Assembly (NCBI RefSeq): GCF_014646095.1
Contig: NZ_BMMU01000006.1
Span: 1 to 64,000, forward strand
Length of the DNA stretch: 64,000 bases
Origin: Streptomyces lacrimifluminis
GTDB lineage: Bacteria; Actinomycetota; Actinomycetes; Streptomycetales; Streptomycetaceae
Direction of reading: 5' to 3'
The translations under genes were made by a program, and so were the position numbers. Positions 54,049 through 62,569 of the stretch are shown here, piece after piece. The stretch's first letter is position 1, and every line of letters starts with the position of its first letter. The notes beneath the pieces were generated by a model. That model was not told where the DNA came from, did no database searches, and saw only the letters and a program-made list of their open reading frames with translations.

Positions 54049-55287
54049 GTGGGCTCGGGAGGGCTGGAGCTGCCCCCTGGTGACGAGGGTCACGAGGGGA
54101 ACTCCACAGAGGTCCCGCCCGGCGCGGTGTCCCTGGCACGGCCGATGGAGACGGGCTCCATCGGACCGGAACTGGACTGGGACGCCGATGCCTGGCACGA
54201 GGTGCGTACACGCGCCCAGCGGGCCGGCCGGGCCTACATCTGGCTGAACCTGGTCGAACAGCGGCTGCGCGCGGTCGTGGCCGCCGTCCTGCGCCCCATC
54301 TACGAACCCGTCCACGGCGACGAGTGGGTGGTCGCCGCCGCCGGGCCGGCCGGCCAGGAGTGGGTGCAGCGCGCGGTCGCCGTACGCGAAGTCAGCCGCC
54401 GCAAGGGCTACTTGCTCGACCCGGCCGACGACAACGTCCTCAGCTTCCTTACCCTGCCCCAGCTTCGTGAGCTGATGGTGCAGCACTGGCCGTGCTTCGA
54501 GCCGTACGTCGACGAGCGCCGCGACGTCGAACTCGCCCTGGACGAGCTGGAGGTCACCCGCAACGTCGTCTCCCGCAACCGGGCCCTGTCCGAGGCCGTC
54601 CTCGGCCAGGCCGAGCGGGCCTCGGGCAAGCTCCTGGAGACCCTCGGCGCGGGCGGTGACGTGCCCTCCGCGCGCCGTCTGCCGGTGGACGCGGTCGAGG
54701 ACCTGGTGGGCGAACGGTACGGGGACGTGGTCGCCGTACACACCGACCGCGTACGGCTGATGCGCCAGTTCCCGGCCGAGGACATCTTCGGCGGAGCGCG
54801 TCGCCTCGACGCCATCGGTATCGGTCTCAACCTGCTCGTGCAGAACTTCTCCGGGCGGCGGCTGGTGCGGCTGGCGGAGTCGGGCTGCCGGGTGAGGCTG
54901 CTGTTCCTGAACCCCGCGTCCAGCGCGGTGAAGCGACGTGAGCGGGAACTCGGCATCAAACGGGGCGAGTTGAGCCGGGCCGTGGAGATGAACATCCTGC
55001 ACATGCGCCGGGTGCGGTCGAAGCTGCGCGACCCGGGCGCCTTCGAGATCCAGGTCTTCGACGAGACGCCCCGCTTCACGGCCTACCTCGTCGACGGGGA
55101 CGGCTCGGACGGGGTCGCGATCGTGCAGACGTATCTGCGCCGGACGCGGGGGATGGAGGCGCCGGTGCTGGTGCTGCGGGGCGGGAGCCGGGTGGTCAAG
55201 GCGGGCGCGGCAGAGGAGATCGGCCTTTTCCCGACATATCGCGAGGAGTTCGAGGTGGCCTGGGCGGATTCACGTCCGGTGTCCTGA
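54049..55287 (+). CDS. SAV2148-family HEPN domain protein
   Basis: A 412-residue cytoplasmic protein. The first half is a helical HEPN-like domain (WHEVRTRAQRAGRAYIWLNL, RELMVQHWPCFEPYVDERRD). The second half, from about GARRLDAIGIGLNLLVQNFS, has a PLD-like or similar alpha/beta fold (LAESGCRVRLLFLNPASSAV, FEIQVFDETPRFTAYLVDG). Known as the SAV2148 family in Streptomyces. No RxxxxH RNase motif is clear in the HEPN part. The GTG at 54049 has GGAAGGCGG upstream; TTG at 53989 would add 20 residues. Followed by an exonuclease gene on the same strand. Confidence 0.8.
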   Translation: MGSGGLELPPGDEGHEGNSTEVPPGAVSLARPMETGSIGPELDWDADAWHEVRTRAQRAGRAYIWLNLVEQRLRAVVAAVLRPIYEPVHGDEWVVAAAGPAGQEWVQRAVAVREVSRRKGYLLDPADDNVLSFLTLPQLRELMVQHWPCFEPYVDERRDVELALDELEVTRNVVSRNRALSEAVLGQAERASGKLLETLGAGGDVPSARRLPVDAVEDLVGERYGDVVAVHTDRVRLMRQFPAEDIFGGARRLDAIGIGLNLLVQNFSGRRLVRLAESGCRVRLLFLNPASSAVKRRERELGIKRGELSRAVEMNILHMRRVRSKLRDPGAFEIQVFDETPRFTAYLVDGDGSDGVAIVQTYLRRTRGMEAPVLVLRGGSRVVKAGAAEEIGLFPTYREEFEVAWADSRPVS

Positions 55288-55398
55288 CCTGCCTGTCTTC
55301 CTCAAACGGAATGCGGTCCTCTGATTGTCAGTGGCTCATGGGATCGTGGAGACCACTGGGGGAAAGCACCACCAAGAAGGCAAGAAGGGGGGCCGGGC

Positions 55399-56142
55399 AT
55401 GGGCTGGCACCATGAGCTGCTGATCGGTTTCGACCTGGAGACGACCGGAACGGATCCGAGCGAGGCGCGCATCGTCACCGGCGCGGTGATCGAGGTGAGG
55501 GGCGGTGAGCCGCTCGGCCGCCGGGAATGGCTGGCCGATCCGGGTATGGAGATCCCGGCGGACGCGGTGGCGGTGCACGGCATCACCAACGAGCGCGCCA
55601 CCAGCGAGGGCAGGCCGGCGGACCAGGTCGCGGACGCGATGGCGGACGTGCTGGCGACGTACTGGAAGACGGGCGTGCCGGTGGTCGCCTACAACGCGAA
55701 CTTCGACCTCACCCTGCTCTCCGCGGAGTTGCGACGCCACGGCCTGCCGTCCCTGCGGGAGCGGCTGGGCGGTCTGGAGCCGGCTCCGGTGATCGACCCG
55801 TACACGATCGACCGCTCCGTCGACCGCTACCGGCGCGGCAAGCGCAACCTCGAAGCGGTGTGCAGGGAGTACGGCGTCTCGCTGGACGCGGCTCACGACG
55901 CGTCGGCGGACGCGCTGGCGGCGGCGCGGCTGGCGTGCGCGATAGCCGAGCGGCACCCCAAGGTCGCGGCGCTCGGGCCGGTGGAACTGCATCGACGTCA
56001 GATCGAGTGGTACGCGGAGTGGGCGGCGGATTTTCAGAGCTTCCTGCGGCGCAAGGGGGAGGCCGACGCGGTGGTCGACGGGACGTGGCCTGTGCGGGGG
56101 GTGGTGGGCGAGATCTCCCACCCACCCGCTCGTTTCCAGTAG
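55399..56142 (+). CDS. DEDDh 3'-5' exonuclease (DnaQ-like)
   Basis: A 247-residue exonuclease of the DNA polymerase III epsilon/RNase T type. Exo I is GFDLETTGTDP (Asp and Glu), Exo II YNANFDLTLL, Exo III HDASADALAAARL. The C-terminal 60 residues are a helical extension ending near ISHPPARFQ. It should trim single-stranded DNA or RNA ends. The ATG at 55399 follows AGAAGGGG. It lies 111 bases after the SAV2148-type gene, on the same strand. Confidence 0.9.
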   Translation: MGWHHELLIGFDLETTGTDPSEARIVTGAVIEVRGGEPLGRREWLADPGMEIPADAVAVHGITNERATSEGRPADQVADAMADVLATYWKTGVPVVAYNANFDLTLLSAELRRHGLPSLRERLGGLEPAPVIDPYTIDRSVDRYRRGKRNLEAVCREYGVSLDAAHDASADALAAARLACAIAERHPKVAALGPVELHRRQIEWYAEWAADFQSFLRRKGEADAVVDGTWPVRGVVGEISHPPARFQ

Positions 56143-56288
56143 GTTCACCAGGCGCCCTCGAACCCAGGCTCATTCAGCGAGTCCGGCGTTCGACGGCTGA
56201 CGTTGCTGCAGTCCAGGTCGGGCTTCCCACCCGCCCACGCGTTCACCGCATCCGTTCGGCGTCGGCTCGCATCTCCGGCCCGTCTGGG

Positions 56289-56390
56289 GTCCCCCTCTGG
56301 GGGAGTTTGAGGACGAGCGCGTTCAGCGCGATGGGGGGTCTGGGGGCGCGGCCTCCGGGGACAGGATGGGACGGGGAGGGGCGGCGGGGG
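56289..56390. repeat. Common Streptomyces extragenic repeat
   Basis: The stretch with CTGGGGGAGTTTGAGGACGA followed by GCGCGTTCAGCGCGATGGGGGG has the form of a dispersed repeat found many times in Streptomyces genomes between genes. It contains a GCGCGTTCAGCGCG hairpin. The C-terminal tail of the EamA protein is read from it. Confidence 0.55.
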
Positions 56391-57330
56391 CGAGGAACTT
56401 GGCCTGTGCCGCGCGGTGGGCGCGTTCCACCGACTGCCCCCAGTACGTGCCCGTGACCATCAGCGTCGCACCCAGCGCCGTGAGCGGAGTCAGATGCTCA
56501 CCGCCCAGGGCGATCCCGATCGCGGCAGCCCAGATCGGCTCCGTCCCCAGCAGCAGGCTGGCCCGGCTCGCCGACGTACGCTGCACGGCCCACGTCTGGG
56601 CGAGGAACGCGAACACGCTGCAGAACAGCGCGAGATAGAGCAACTGCGTCCACGTCCCGGAGTCGGCGCGAACGAGCGTCGGCAGGTCGGGAGCGGCGGC
56701 CGGCAGGAACAGAGCCGTGCCGATCACGGTCTGGAGTGTCGTGAGGTGAAGGGGGCGGATCGGCCGGCCCGTGGTGAGGCGTCCGACCAGCGCCACGTGG
56801 ACCGCCCGTACCAGCGCCGCGCCGAGCATCAGCAGGTCGCCCAGCCGCAGCGCGTGGAAACCGTTGCCGGACATGAGCAGGCCCACGGCCAGGACACAGA
56901 CGCCGGCGGCGGCGTAGAAGGCGGGGGGCAGCCCGCCGGGGTGTCCGGCGCGGTCGAGCAGCGGGGTGAGTACGATGGTCAGGCTGATGATCAGGCCCGC
57001 GTTGGCGGCGGTCGTGTGGGCGACCCCGTAGGTCTCCACGACAAGGACGGCCGCCTGCGTGACCCCGAGCGGCAGCCCGGCCCGCACCTCCTCCCGGGTC
57101 CACAGCCGGGAGCCGCTGCCCGGCGCCCGTTCCTTCCCCCGCCCGGCGGCGATCAGGCCCAGACAGGCGAGCGCGGAGAGGGCGTAGCGTGCGAAGAGGA
57201 CCACGAGGACGGGCAGGGCGGAGGTGGCCGTCTGGGCGGACAGATAACTGGAACCCCAGACGAGCGCGACAAGGAGGAGTACCGCATCGGTACGTCGGGA
57301 GTCGGACACGCGCCTACCGTGCACCGGCAT
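56323..57330 (-). CDS. EamA/DMT-family transporter
   Basis: A 335-residue drug/metabolite-type transporter with ten TM helices in two EamA repeats: first from AVLLLVALVWGSSYLSAQT, second from LGDLLMLGAALVRAVHVAL to ALGGEHLTPLTALGATLMV. Substrates of the family include metabolites and amino acids. Several starts are close (57333 TTG, 57330 ATG, 57309 GTG), and 57309 would remove eight residues before the first helix; none has a strong Shine-Dalgarno. The C-terminal 22 residues are read through the repeat at 56289-56390. Divergent from a LysR regulator that is its likely controller. Confidence 0.87.
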   Translation of the reverse strand: MPVHGRRVSDSRRTDAVLLLVALVWGSSYLSAQTATSALPVLVVLFARYALSALACLGLIAAGRGKERAPGSGSRLWTREEVRAGLPLGVTQAAVLVVETYGVAHTTAANAGLIISLTIVLTPLLDRAGHPGGLPPAFYAAAGVCVLAVGLLMSGNGFHALRLGDLLMLGAALVRAVHVALVGRLTTGRPIRPLHLTTLQTVIGTALFLPAAAPDLPTLVRADSGTWTQLLYLALFCSVFAFLAQTWAVQRTSASRASLLLGTEPIWAAAIGIALGGEHLTPLTALGATLMVTGTYWGQSVERAHRAAQAKFLAPAAPPRPILSPEAAPPDPPSR

Positions 57331-57376
57331 CAACCATGAAGGCTAGAACCACCTTCTTCATCGATCTTTCAGTTTC

Positions 57377-57399
57377 CCTACACTGGGTGCCTACACTGG
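57377..57399 (+). promoter_or_regulatory. Direct repeat with -10 elements at the LysR start
   Basis: CCTACACTGG occurs at 57377-57386 and 57390-57399, 13 bases apart. The second TACACT ends six bases before the ATG at 57404, so the LysR mRNA may be leaderless. The pair may also be a binding site in the divergent region. Confidence 0.4.
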
Positions 57400-57403
57400 C
57401 CCC

Positions 57404-58306
57404 ATGGACGAACGTCAGCTGCGGATCCTGCGCGAGCTCGGTGAGCTGGGCAGCGTCACCGCGGTCGCCGACGCACTGCTCGTCACGCCCTCGGCGATCT
57501 CCCAGCAGCTGCGACTGCTCCAGCGCGCCATCCCGGTCCCGCTCACCGAGCGGCAGGGGCGCCGGCTGGTGCTGACCGACGCCGGGCAGGCGCTCGCGGG
57601 CGCGGCGACCGAGGTGGAGTCGGCGCTGGCACGGGCCCGGCACACCGTCGAGGAGTTCCTGGACCGGCCGGACGGGGAGGTGTCCGTGGCGGCGTTCCAC
57701 AGCGCGGGCGCCGCCTTCTTCCCGCTGCTGCTGCGGGCCCTCGCCGGACCGGACGGGCCGGTGCTCGCGCTGGCCGACGAGGACGTGACGCAGGACGACT
57801 TCCCGCCGCTGACCCGGGAGTACGACCTTGTCCTCGCCCACCGTCTGGAGCACGCCCCGCCCTGGCCGCGCACGGTGGCGGCGACCCCGCTGCTGCGCGA
57901 ACCCCTCGACGTGGCCATGCCCGCCGACCATCCGCTCGCCGCCAAACGCCGAGTGACCCCGAGCGATGTGGCCGACCAGCCCTGGATCGCCGTACACGAC
58001 GGCTTCCCGATCATGGCGACGATCGAGGCCATCGCCACCGCGGCGGGCCGCAGGCCCCATCTCGCCCATCGCATCAACGAGTTCGCGGTGGCGGCGGAGG
58101 CGGTCGCCGCCGGGGGAGGCCTCGCACTGATGCCCCGATGGACCTCCCGCCCGCACCCCGCCCTCGTCCTCAAGCCCCTCAGCGGAGTTCAGGCCAGACG
58201 CCGTATCGACGCCCTCCACCGCCCGGAACGAACAGCCCGCAGGGCGGTACGAACGGTACTGACGGAACTGCAGCGAGCAGCACAGACAATCAGGGCCGAG
58301 GAGTAA
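57404..58306 (+). CDS. LysR-family transcriptional regulator
   Basis: A 300-residue LysR-type regulator. The winged HTH is ELGELGSVTAVADALLVTPS, then AISQQLRLLQRAI; the linker helix follows, then the LysR_substrate domain (PLLREPLDVAMPADHPLA and ALMPRWTSRPHPALV). Shared divergent promoter with the EamA gene suggests it controls that transporter in response to the exported or imported molecule. ATG at 57404. Followed closely by a dispersed repeat. Confidence 0.9.
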   Translation: MDERQLRILRELGELGSVTAVADALLVTPSAISQQLRLLQRAIPVPLTERQGRRLVLTDAGQALAGAATEVESALARARHTVEEFLDRPDGEVSVAAFHSAGAAFFPLLLRALAGPDGPVLALADEDVTQDDFPPLTREYDLVLAHRLEHAPPWPRTVAATPLLREPLDVAMPADHPLAAKRRVTPSDVADQPWIAVHDGFPIMATIEAIATAAGRRPHLAHRINEFAVAAEAVAAGGGLALMPRWTSRPHPALVLKPLSGVQARRRIDALHRPERTARRAVRTVLTELQRAAQTIRAEE

Positions 58307-58311
58307 CCCAC

Positions 58312-58360
58312 CTAGCGCGGGGAACTGCGCGACAAGCCACACACGGCCCGCACCCGCCTG
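58312..58360. repeat. Common Streptomyces repeat (GCGCGGGGAACTGCGCGAC type)
   Basis: GCGCGGGGAACTGCGCGACA followed by AGCCAC is one of the most frequent extragenic motifs in Streptomyces. It forms a GCGCGG/CTGCGCG-type hairpin and lies in the short gap between two convergent genes, where it may help end transcription. Confidence 0.6.
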
Positions 58361-58390
58361 ACAACAGCGGGCCCCCCACCCAATAGGCGC

Positions 58391-59257
58391 TCAGAACGGA
58401 TACCACCGCACAGTCGAGTCCCCCGCCCGCAAGGACCCCACCCGCCGCGAGAACTCCACCAACGCCTTCGGATTGACAGGCGCATGCTGCGCCACCCACG
58501 CACAGCTGGCCGTCTCCCGCGCCCCGCGCAACACGCCACACCCGTCCCACTCCCGCACATCCCACCCGTACGCCTCCGTGAACGCGTCGTAGGACTCGGC
58601 AGGGAGGGCGTACCGGTCGTGGGACAGAGCCATGACCACCAGATCGTGTTCGCGCAGGTCGGCGGAGAAGGTCTCCAGATCGACGAGGACCGGGCCGGTG
58701 GGGCCGATGTGGACGTTGCGGGGGAGCGCGTCGCCGTGGATCGGGCCCGGCGGGAGCTGCGGGGTGAGCGCGGCGGCGGCTGCGGCGAAACCGTCGCGGC
58801 GCTCGCGCAGGTATGCGGCGTCCGCCGGGTCGATCGCGTCGCCCGCGAGCCGCAGCCAGCGTTCGACGCCGCCCAGGAGCTCGCGGGGCGGCAACGTGAA
58901 GGAGCGGGGGAGCGGCAGGGCGTGCACGATCCGTAGGAGTTCGGCCAAATCCCGGGAACCGGCCGGGCGTACGGGATCGGGCAGCCGGTGCCACACCGTC
59001 ACCGGGTGCCCCTCGACGAGGTGCGCCGTCGGGTCGGCCGCCCGTACCGCCGGGACGTACGCCTCGGCGAGCCAGAGCGCGATGTCCAGTTCCCGTCGCG
59101 CACGGTCGAGGAGTTCGGCGTCGCGGCCCACCTTGACGACCAGGTCACCGGCGGCGAACACGGCGTTCTCGCCCAGCGCGAGGAGCCGTGCGTCCGGGGC
59201 CGTGCCGGGCAGTACGCCCGCCGTTGCCAGTACGTCCCGGGCCAGTGCCTCGTCCAT
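58391..59257 (-). CDS. APH-family phosphotransferase
   Basis: A 288-residue small-molecule kinase-like protein. ATP-binding features occupy the first 90 residues (LLALGENAVFAAGDLVVKV, ELDIALWLAEAYVPAVRA). The catalytic loop PIHGDALPRNVHI has the intact HxDxxxxN pattern and the metal loop is LVDLETFSADL. ATG at 59257 with GGGAGG upstream was chosen over longer starts. Related to aminoglycoside phosphotransferases and choline kinases; the substrate is unknown. Divergent from the ABC sugar operon. Confidence 0.87.
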   Translation of the reverse strand: MDEALARDVLATAGVLPGTAPDARLLALGENAVFAAGDLVVKVGRDAELLDRARRELDIALWLAEAYVPAVRAADPTAHLVEGHPVTVWHRLPDPVRPAGSRDLAELLRIVHALPLPRSFTLPPRELLGGVERWLRLAGDAIDPADAAYLRERRDGFAAAAAALTPQLPPGPIHGDALPRNVHIGPTGPVLVDLETFSADLREHDLVVMALSHDRYALPAESYDAFTEAYGWDVREWDGCGVLRGARETASCAWVAQHAPVNPKALVEFSRRVGSLRAGDSTVRWYPF

Positions 59258-59452
59258 CGTCCGCCTCCCGCGCAGTTCCCTCGTACCCGGCCGTCCAGCT
59301 CCGTGTACGTCCGCGAACGGCGTCGGGTTCACGCCATCCGCCGGTCAGTGTCGCATTCGCACTGGTGGGAGCGTGTGCGCGGTGCCTTGACGGGCCACCC
59401 GGGCTTCACGACCATGACGGGGCCACCTTGGGCGACCAAAGGAGCCGAGCAC

Positions 59453-60391
59453 GTGACATGGGTGACCGGGTCGGGCCGGCCGGCCGAGCGTGACACCCGC
59501 GCCGGACCGGGTGGCGGTCGGATCTCCGGCCACGGCGCCTGGTTCCTCGTCCTGCCCGCCCTGATCCCGATCCTCGTCCTGAGCGTGGGACCGCTGCTGT
59601 ACGGGATCCTGCTGGCGTTCACCGACGCCCAGTCCGGCCGTACCGCGTCCACCCGGTGGATCGGCACGCTCAACTTCCAGGATCTGCTGCACGACACGCT
59701 GTTCTGGGAGTCGTTCCGGATCGGGCTGGTCTGGGCGGTCGGGGTGACCGTGCCGCAGTTCCTGCTCGCCCTCGGTCTGGCCCTCCTTCTCCACCAGGAG
59801 TTACGGCTGCGCTGGCTGGCCCGCGCCCTCGCGATCATCCCGTGGGCGATGCCCGAGGTCGTCGTCGGCATCATGTGGCGGCTCGTCTACAACGCGGACG
59901 CCGGTGTCCTCAACGAGACGCTGCGCGACCTGGGCCTGGGCGACGGCCGCGACTGGCTGAGCGGCCTGGGAACCGCGCTGCCCGCCGTCATCGTCGTCGG
60001 TGTCTGGGCGGGGATGCCGCAGACGACGGTCGCCCTGCTCGCCGGGCTGCAGAACACCCCGCGCGAACTGCACGAGGCGGCGGCCATGGACGGCGCCGGT
60101 GCCTGGCGCCGCTTCCGGACGGTCACCTGGCCCGCCCTGCGGCCGGTCGCGCTCGCCATCACCGCCCTCAACCTGATCTGGAACTTCAACTCCTTCGCCC
60201 TGGTGTACGTCCTGACGAACGGCGGGCCCGGCGGGCGTACCCGGCTTCCCATGCTCTTCGCCTACGAAGAGGCCTTCCGCTACGGCCAGTTCGGCTATGC
60301 GGCGGCGATGGGGTGTGTGATGGTCGCGCTGATCTCCGTCCTTCTCGCACTGTTCCTCGTCGGCCGGCTGAGGGGAGGTGAGGAGAGTTGA
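59453..60391 (+). CDS. ABC sugar transporter permease 1
   Basis: A 312-residue binding-protein-dependent permease of the MalF type, with six TM helices. Typical blocks are WFLVLPALIPILVLSVGP at the first helix, and the EAA loop EAAAMDGAGAWRRFRTVTWP for contacting the ATPase. GTG at 59453 has AAAGGAG (59438-59444) upstream. One TTA codon (59801-59803, HQELRL) suggests bldA control. The operon has no ATPase gene, as usual in Streptomyces, where a shared MsiK-like ATPase serves many importers. Confidence 0.92.
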   Translation: MTWVTGSGRPAERDTRAGPGGGRISGHGAWFLVLPALIPILVLSVGPLLYGILLAFTDAQSGRTASTRWIGTLNFQDLLHDTLFWESFRIGLVWAVGVTVPQFLLALGLALLLHQELRLRWLARALAIIPWAMPEVVVGIMWRLVYNADAGVLNETLRDLGLGDGRDWLSGLGTALPAVIVVGVWAGMPQTTVALLAGLQNTPRELHEAAAMDGAGAWRRFRTVTWPALRPVALAITALNLIWNFNSFALVYVLTNGGPGGRTRLPMLFAYEEAFRYGQFGYAAAMGCVMVALISVLLALFLVGRLRGGEES

Positions 60392-61221
60392 GGACGCGCA
60401 AGAGCGCTCGCGTCGGCCAGTACGCGGCCCTCCTCGCCTATCTCGCCTTTCTGGCCCTCCCGTTCCTCTGGCTCCTGTCCACCGCCTTCAAGTCCCCCCG
60501 CGAACTGGGCAGTCCGCACCCCAGCTGGATCCCGGAGGACCCCACTTTCGGCAACTTCCGGCAGGCTTTCGACGAGCAGCCGCTGCTGCACGCCGCGTCC
60601 AACTCCCTGCTCGCGGCGGCCTCGGCCGCGCTGGTCGCCGTACTGCTCGCGACCCCGATGGCGTACGTCATGGCCAGGCACCGCACACTGCTCGGCCGGG
60701 CGGCGACCGGGTGGGTGGTGGTCAGCCAGGCGTTCCCGTTCGTACTGGTGATCATCCCGCTGTTCCTGGTGCTGAAGAACCTGCGGCTGATCGACTCCGT
60801 CTTCGGGCTGGTGATGGTGTACGTGGTGTGGTCGTTGCCGTTCGCACTGTGGATGCTCGTCGGGTATGTACGGGCCGTGCCCGCCGAGTTGGAGGAGGCG
60901 GCGGCCGTCGACGGCGCCGGACGGCTGCGCACCCTGGTCTCCGTCACGGCGCCGCTTCTCGCGCCGGGGATCGTGGCTACGGCCCTGTTCGCGTTCATCA
61001 CAGCCTGGAACGAGTTCTTCTTCGCCCTGGTGCTCCTCAAGACCCCGGAGAAGCAGACCCTGCCGGTCGTCCTCACGCACTTCATCGGCGCGGAGGGCGT
61101 GGCGGATCTCGGCCCGCTGGCAGCCGCCGCGTTTCTGGCGACGCTGCCCTCGCTCGTCGTGTTCGCGCTCATCCAACGCCGGATCACGGGCGGCATGACG
61201 GCCGGGGCGGTGAAGGGCTGA
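60388..61221 (+). CDS. ABC sugar transporter permease 2
   Basis: A 277-residue MalG-type permease with six TM helices and the EAA loop EEAAAVDGAGRLRTLVSVTA. The TTG start at 60388 overlaps the permease 1 stop (TTGA) and follows GGGGAGGTGAGGAG; no better start lies nearby. It completes the heterodimeric channel with permease 1. Confidence 0.92.
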   Translation: MRTRKSARVGQYAALLAYLAFLALPFLWLLSTAFKSPRELGSPHPSWIPEDPTFGNFRQAFDEQPLLHAASNSLLAAASAALVAVLLATPMAYVMARHRTLLGRAATGWVVVSQAFPFVLVIIPLFLVLKNLRLIDSVFGLVMVYVVWSLPFALWMLVGYVRAVPAELEEAAAVDGAGRLRTLVSVTAPLLAPGIVATALFAFITAWNEFFFALVLLKTPEKQTLPVVLTHFIGAEGVADLGPLAAAAFLATLPSLVVFALIQRRITGGMTAGAVKG

Positions 61222-62501
61222 TGCGCGCGCGATGGACCGTCTTCCTCGCCCTCCTGCTGCTTCTCGCGGGCTGCACAGGCGGAGGCGACACCGCCACGGA
61301 CGGCAGGATCACCCTCCGTTTCCAGTCCCTCGCCTGGCAGGACGAGTCCGTGGCCGTCAACAAGGCGCTGGTGAAGGAGTGGAACGCGACCCATCCGGAC
61401 GTCAGGGTCGAGTATGTGCAAGGGAGTTGGGACAGCATCCACGACCAGCTGCTCACCTCCTTCGAGGGTGGTGAGGCCCCTGACGTCATCCATGACGCCT
61501 CGGACGACCTGGCGGACTTCGCGTACGGCGGCTATCTCGCCGATCTGCGCGAGCTGCTGCCCGAGCGGCTCAAGTCCGATATTCCGCAGCGTAGTTGGGA
61601 GACGACGACGTTCGGGGACGGCGTCTACGGCGTGCCGTTCCTCCAGGAGCCGCGGGTACTGATCGCCAACGCGAAGTGGTTGCGGGAGGCGGGCGTACGC
61701 ATCCCGACCCCCGAACAGCCTTGGAGCTGGCCGGAGTTCAGGCAGATCACCCGGCAGCTCAGCGGCGACGGCAGGTACGGCGTGGCCTGGCCGCTCAAGG
61801 AACCCGTCTCCGCCACGCTCAACCTGTCGCTGTCGGCGGGCGGGCAGCTGTTCCACCGGGGCGCGGACGGCAAGGTGACCGTCCGCTTCGCAGCGCCCGA
61901 GCAAGTGGTCCCCCGAACGATCCACGACCAGGTCAACTCCGATGACAGCGCGTCGAGTTCGACGCTGGGCAGCGGCGGCTCCGACACCCTGCCCGGGTTC
62001 TTCGGCGGCCGGTACGCGATGGTCCCGCTCGGCTTCTCCTACCGGCAGCAGATCGCGCAGCAGGCACCGAAGGGCTTCGAGTGGCAGGTGCTGCCCGCAC
62101 CGGCGGGCGCCGACGGACTCACCCAGGGTGTCAGCCCGCAGACCCTCTCCATCGCCGAGGACAGCCGACACCAGCGGGAAGCGGCCGAGTTCATCGACTT
62201 CATGCTGCGCCCCGAGAACATGGTCCGCCTCGCCCTCGGTGACTGGATGCTCCCCACGGGCACCCAGGCCCTGAAGTCCCCTTCCCTGCGGACCCGGAAG
62301 GACGGCTGGGCCACGGGCACCGCCCTCGCCACCCACCTCCGCTCGGCCCCCGCCCAGTCGGTACGCGGTTACCCGGAGTGGAAGGACAAGGTCGCGACAC
62401 CGGCGTTCCAGGAGTACTACAGCGGGGCGATCGACCTCCACGAACTGCGCAAACGCCTGGAGGACGACGGGAACCTGGTGCTGGCGCGCTATCAGCGGTG
62501 A
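61221..62501 (+). CDS. Sugar-binding lipoprotein of the ABC importer
   Basis: A 426-residue extracellular binding lipoprotein (SBP_bac_1 type). The signal ends in LLLLLAGC (Cys18), a strong lipobox. The mature domain has [40 protein letters not shown] and [20 protein letters not shown], characteristic of oligosaccharide binders. ATG overlaps the permease stop by one base (TGATG). Last gene of the operon, opposite the usual binding-protein-first order. The sugar is unknown; no hydrolase gene is linked. Confidence 0.92.
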   Translation: MRARWTVFLALLLLLAGCTGGGDTATDGRITLRFQSLAWQDESVAVNKALVKEWNATHPDVRVEYVQGSWDSIHDQLLTSFEGGEAPDVIHDASDDLADFAYGGYLADLRELLPERLKSDIPQRSWETTTFGDGVYGVPFLQEPRVLIANAKWLREAGVRIPTPEQPWSWPEFRQITRQLSGDGRYGVAWPLKEPVSATLNLSLSAGGQLFHRGADGKVTVRFAAPEQVVPRTIHDQVNSDDSASSSTLGSGGSDTLPGFFGGRYAMVPLGFSYRQQIAQQAPKGFEWQVLPAPAGADGLTQGVSPQTLSIAEDSRHQREAAEFIDFMLRPENMVRLALGDWMLPTGTQALKSPSLRTRKDGWATGTALATHLRSAPAQSVRGYPEWKDKVATPAFQEYYSGAIDLHELRKRLEDDGNLVLARYQR

Positions 62502-62536
62502 GGCGCGGCCCGATGGGATCCCGCGAAAGAGATTGC

Positions 62537-62555
62537 ACGAGACGTATCGTCTCGT
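62537..62555 (+). promoter_or_regulatory. TetR-type operator upstream of a glycosyltransferase gene
   Basis: ACGAGACG-TAT-CGTCTCGT is a perfect 8-base inverted repeat with a three-base spacer, 15 bases before the ATG at 62570. Its form matches operators of TetR-family regulators of drug-related genes. No regulator gene is present in the window on either side. Confidence 0.65.
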
Positions 62556-62569
62556 TTACGGTCGGGAGC

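Noticed and set aside
54049..55287. HEPN RNase active site in the SAV2148-type protein
   Set aside because: The RxxxxH motif was looked for in the helical half and is not evident, so toxin RNase activity is not claimed.
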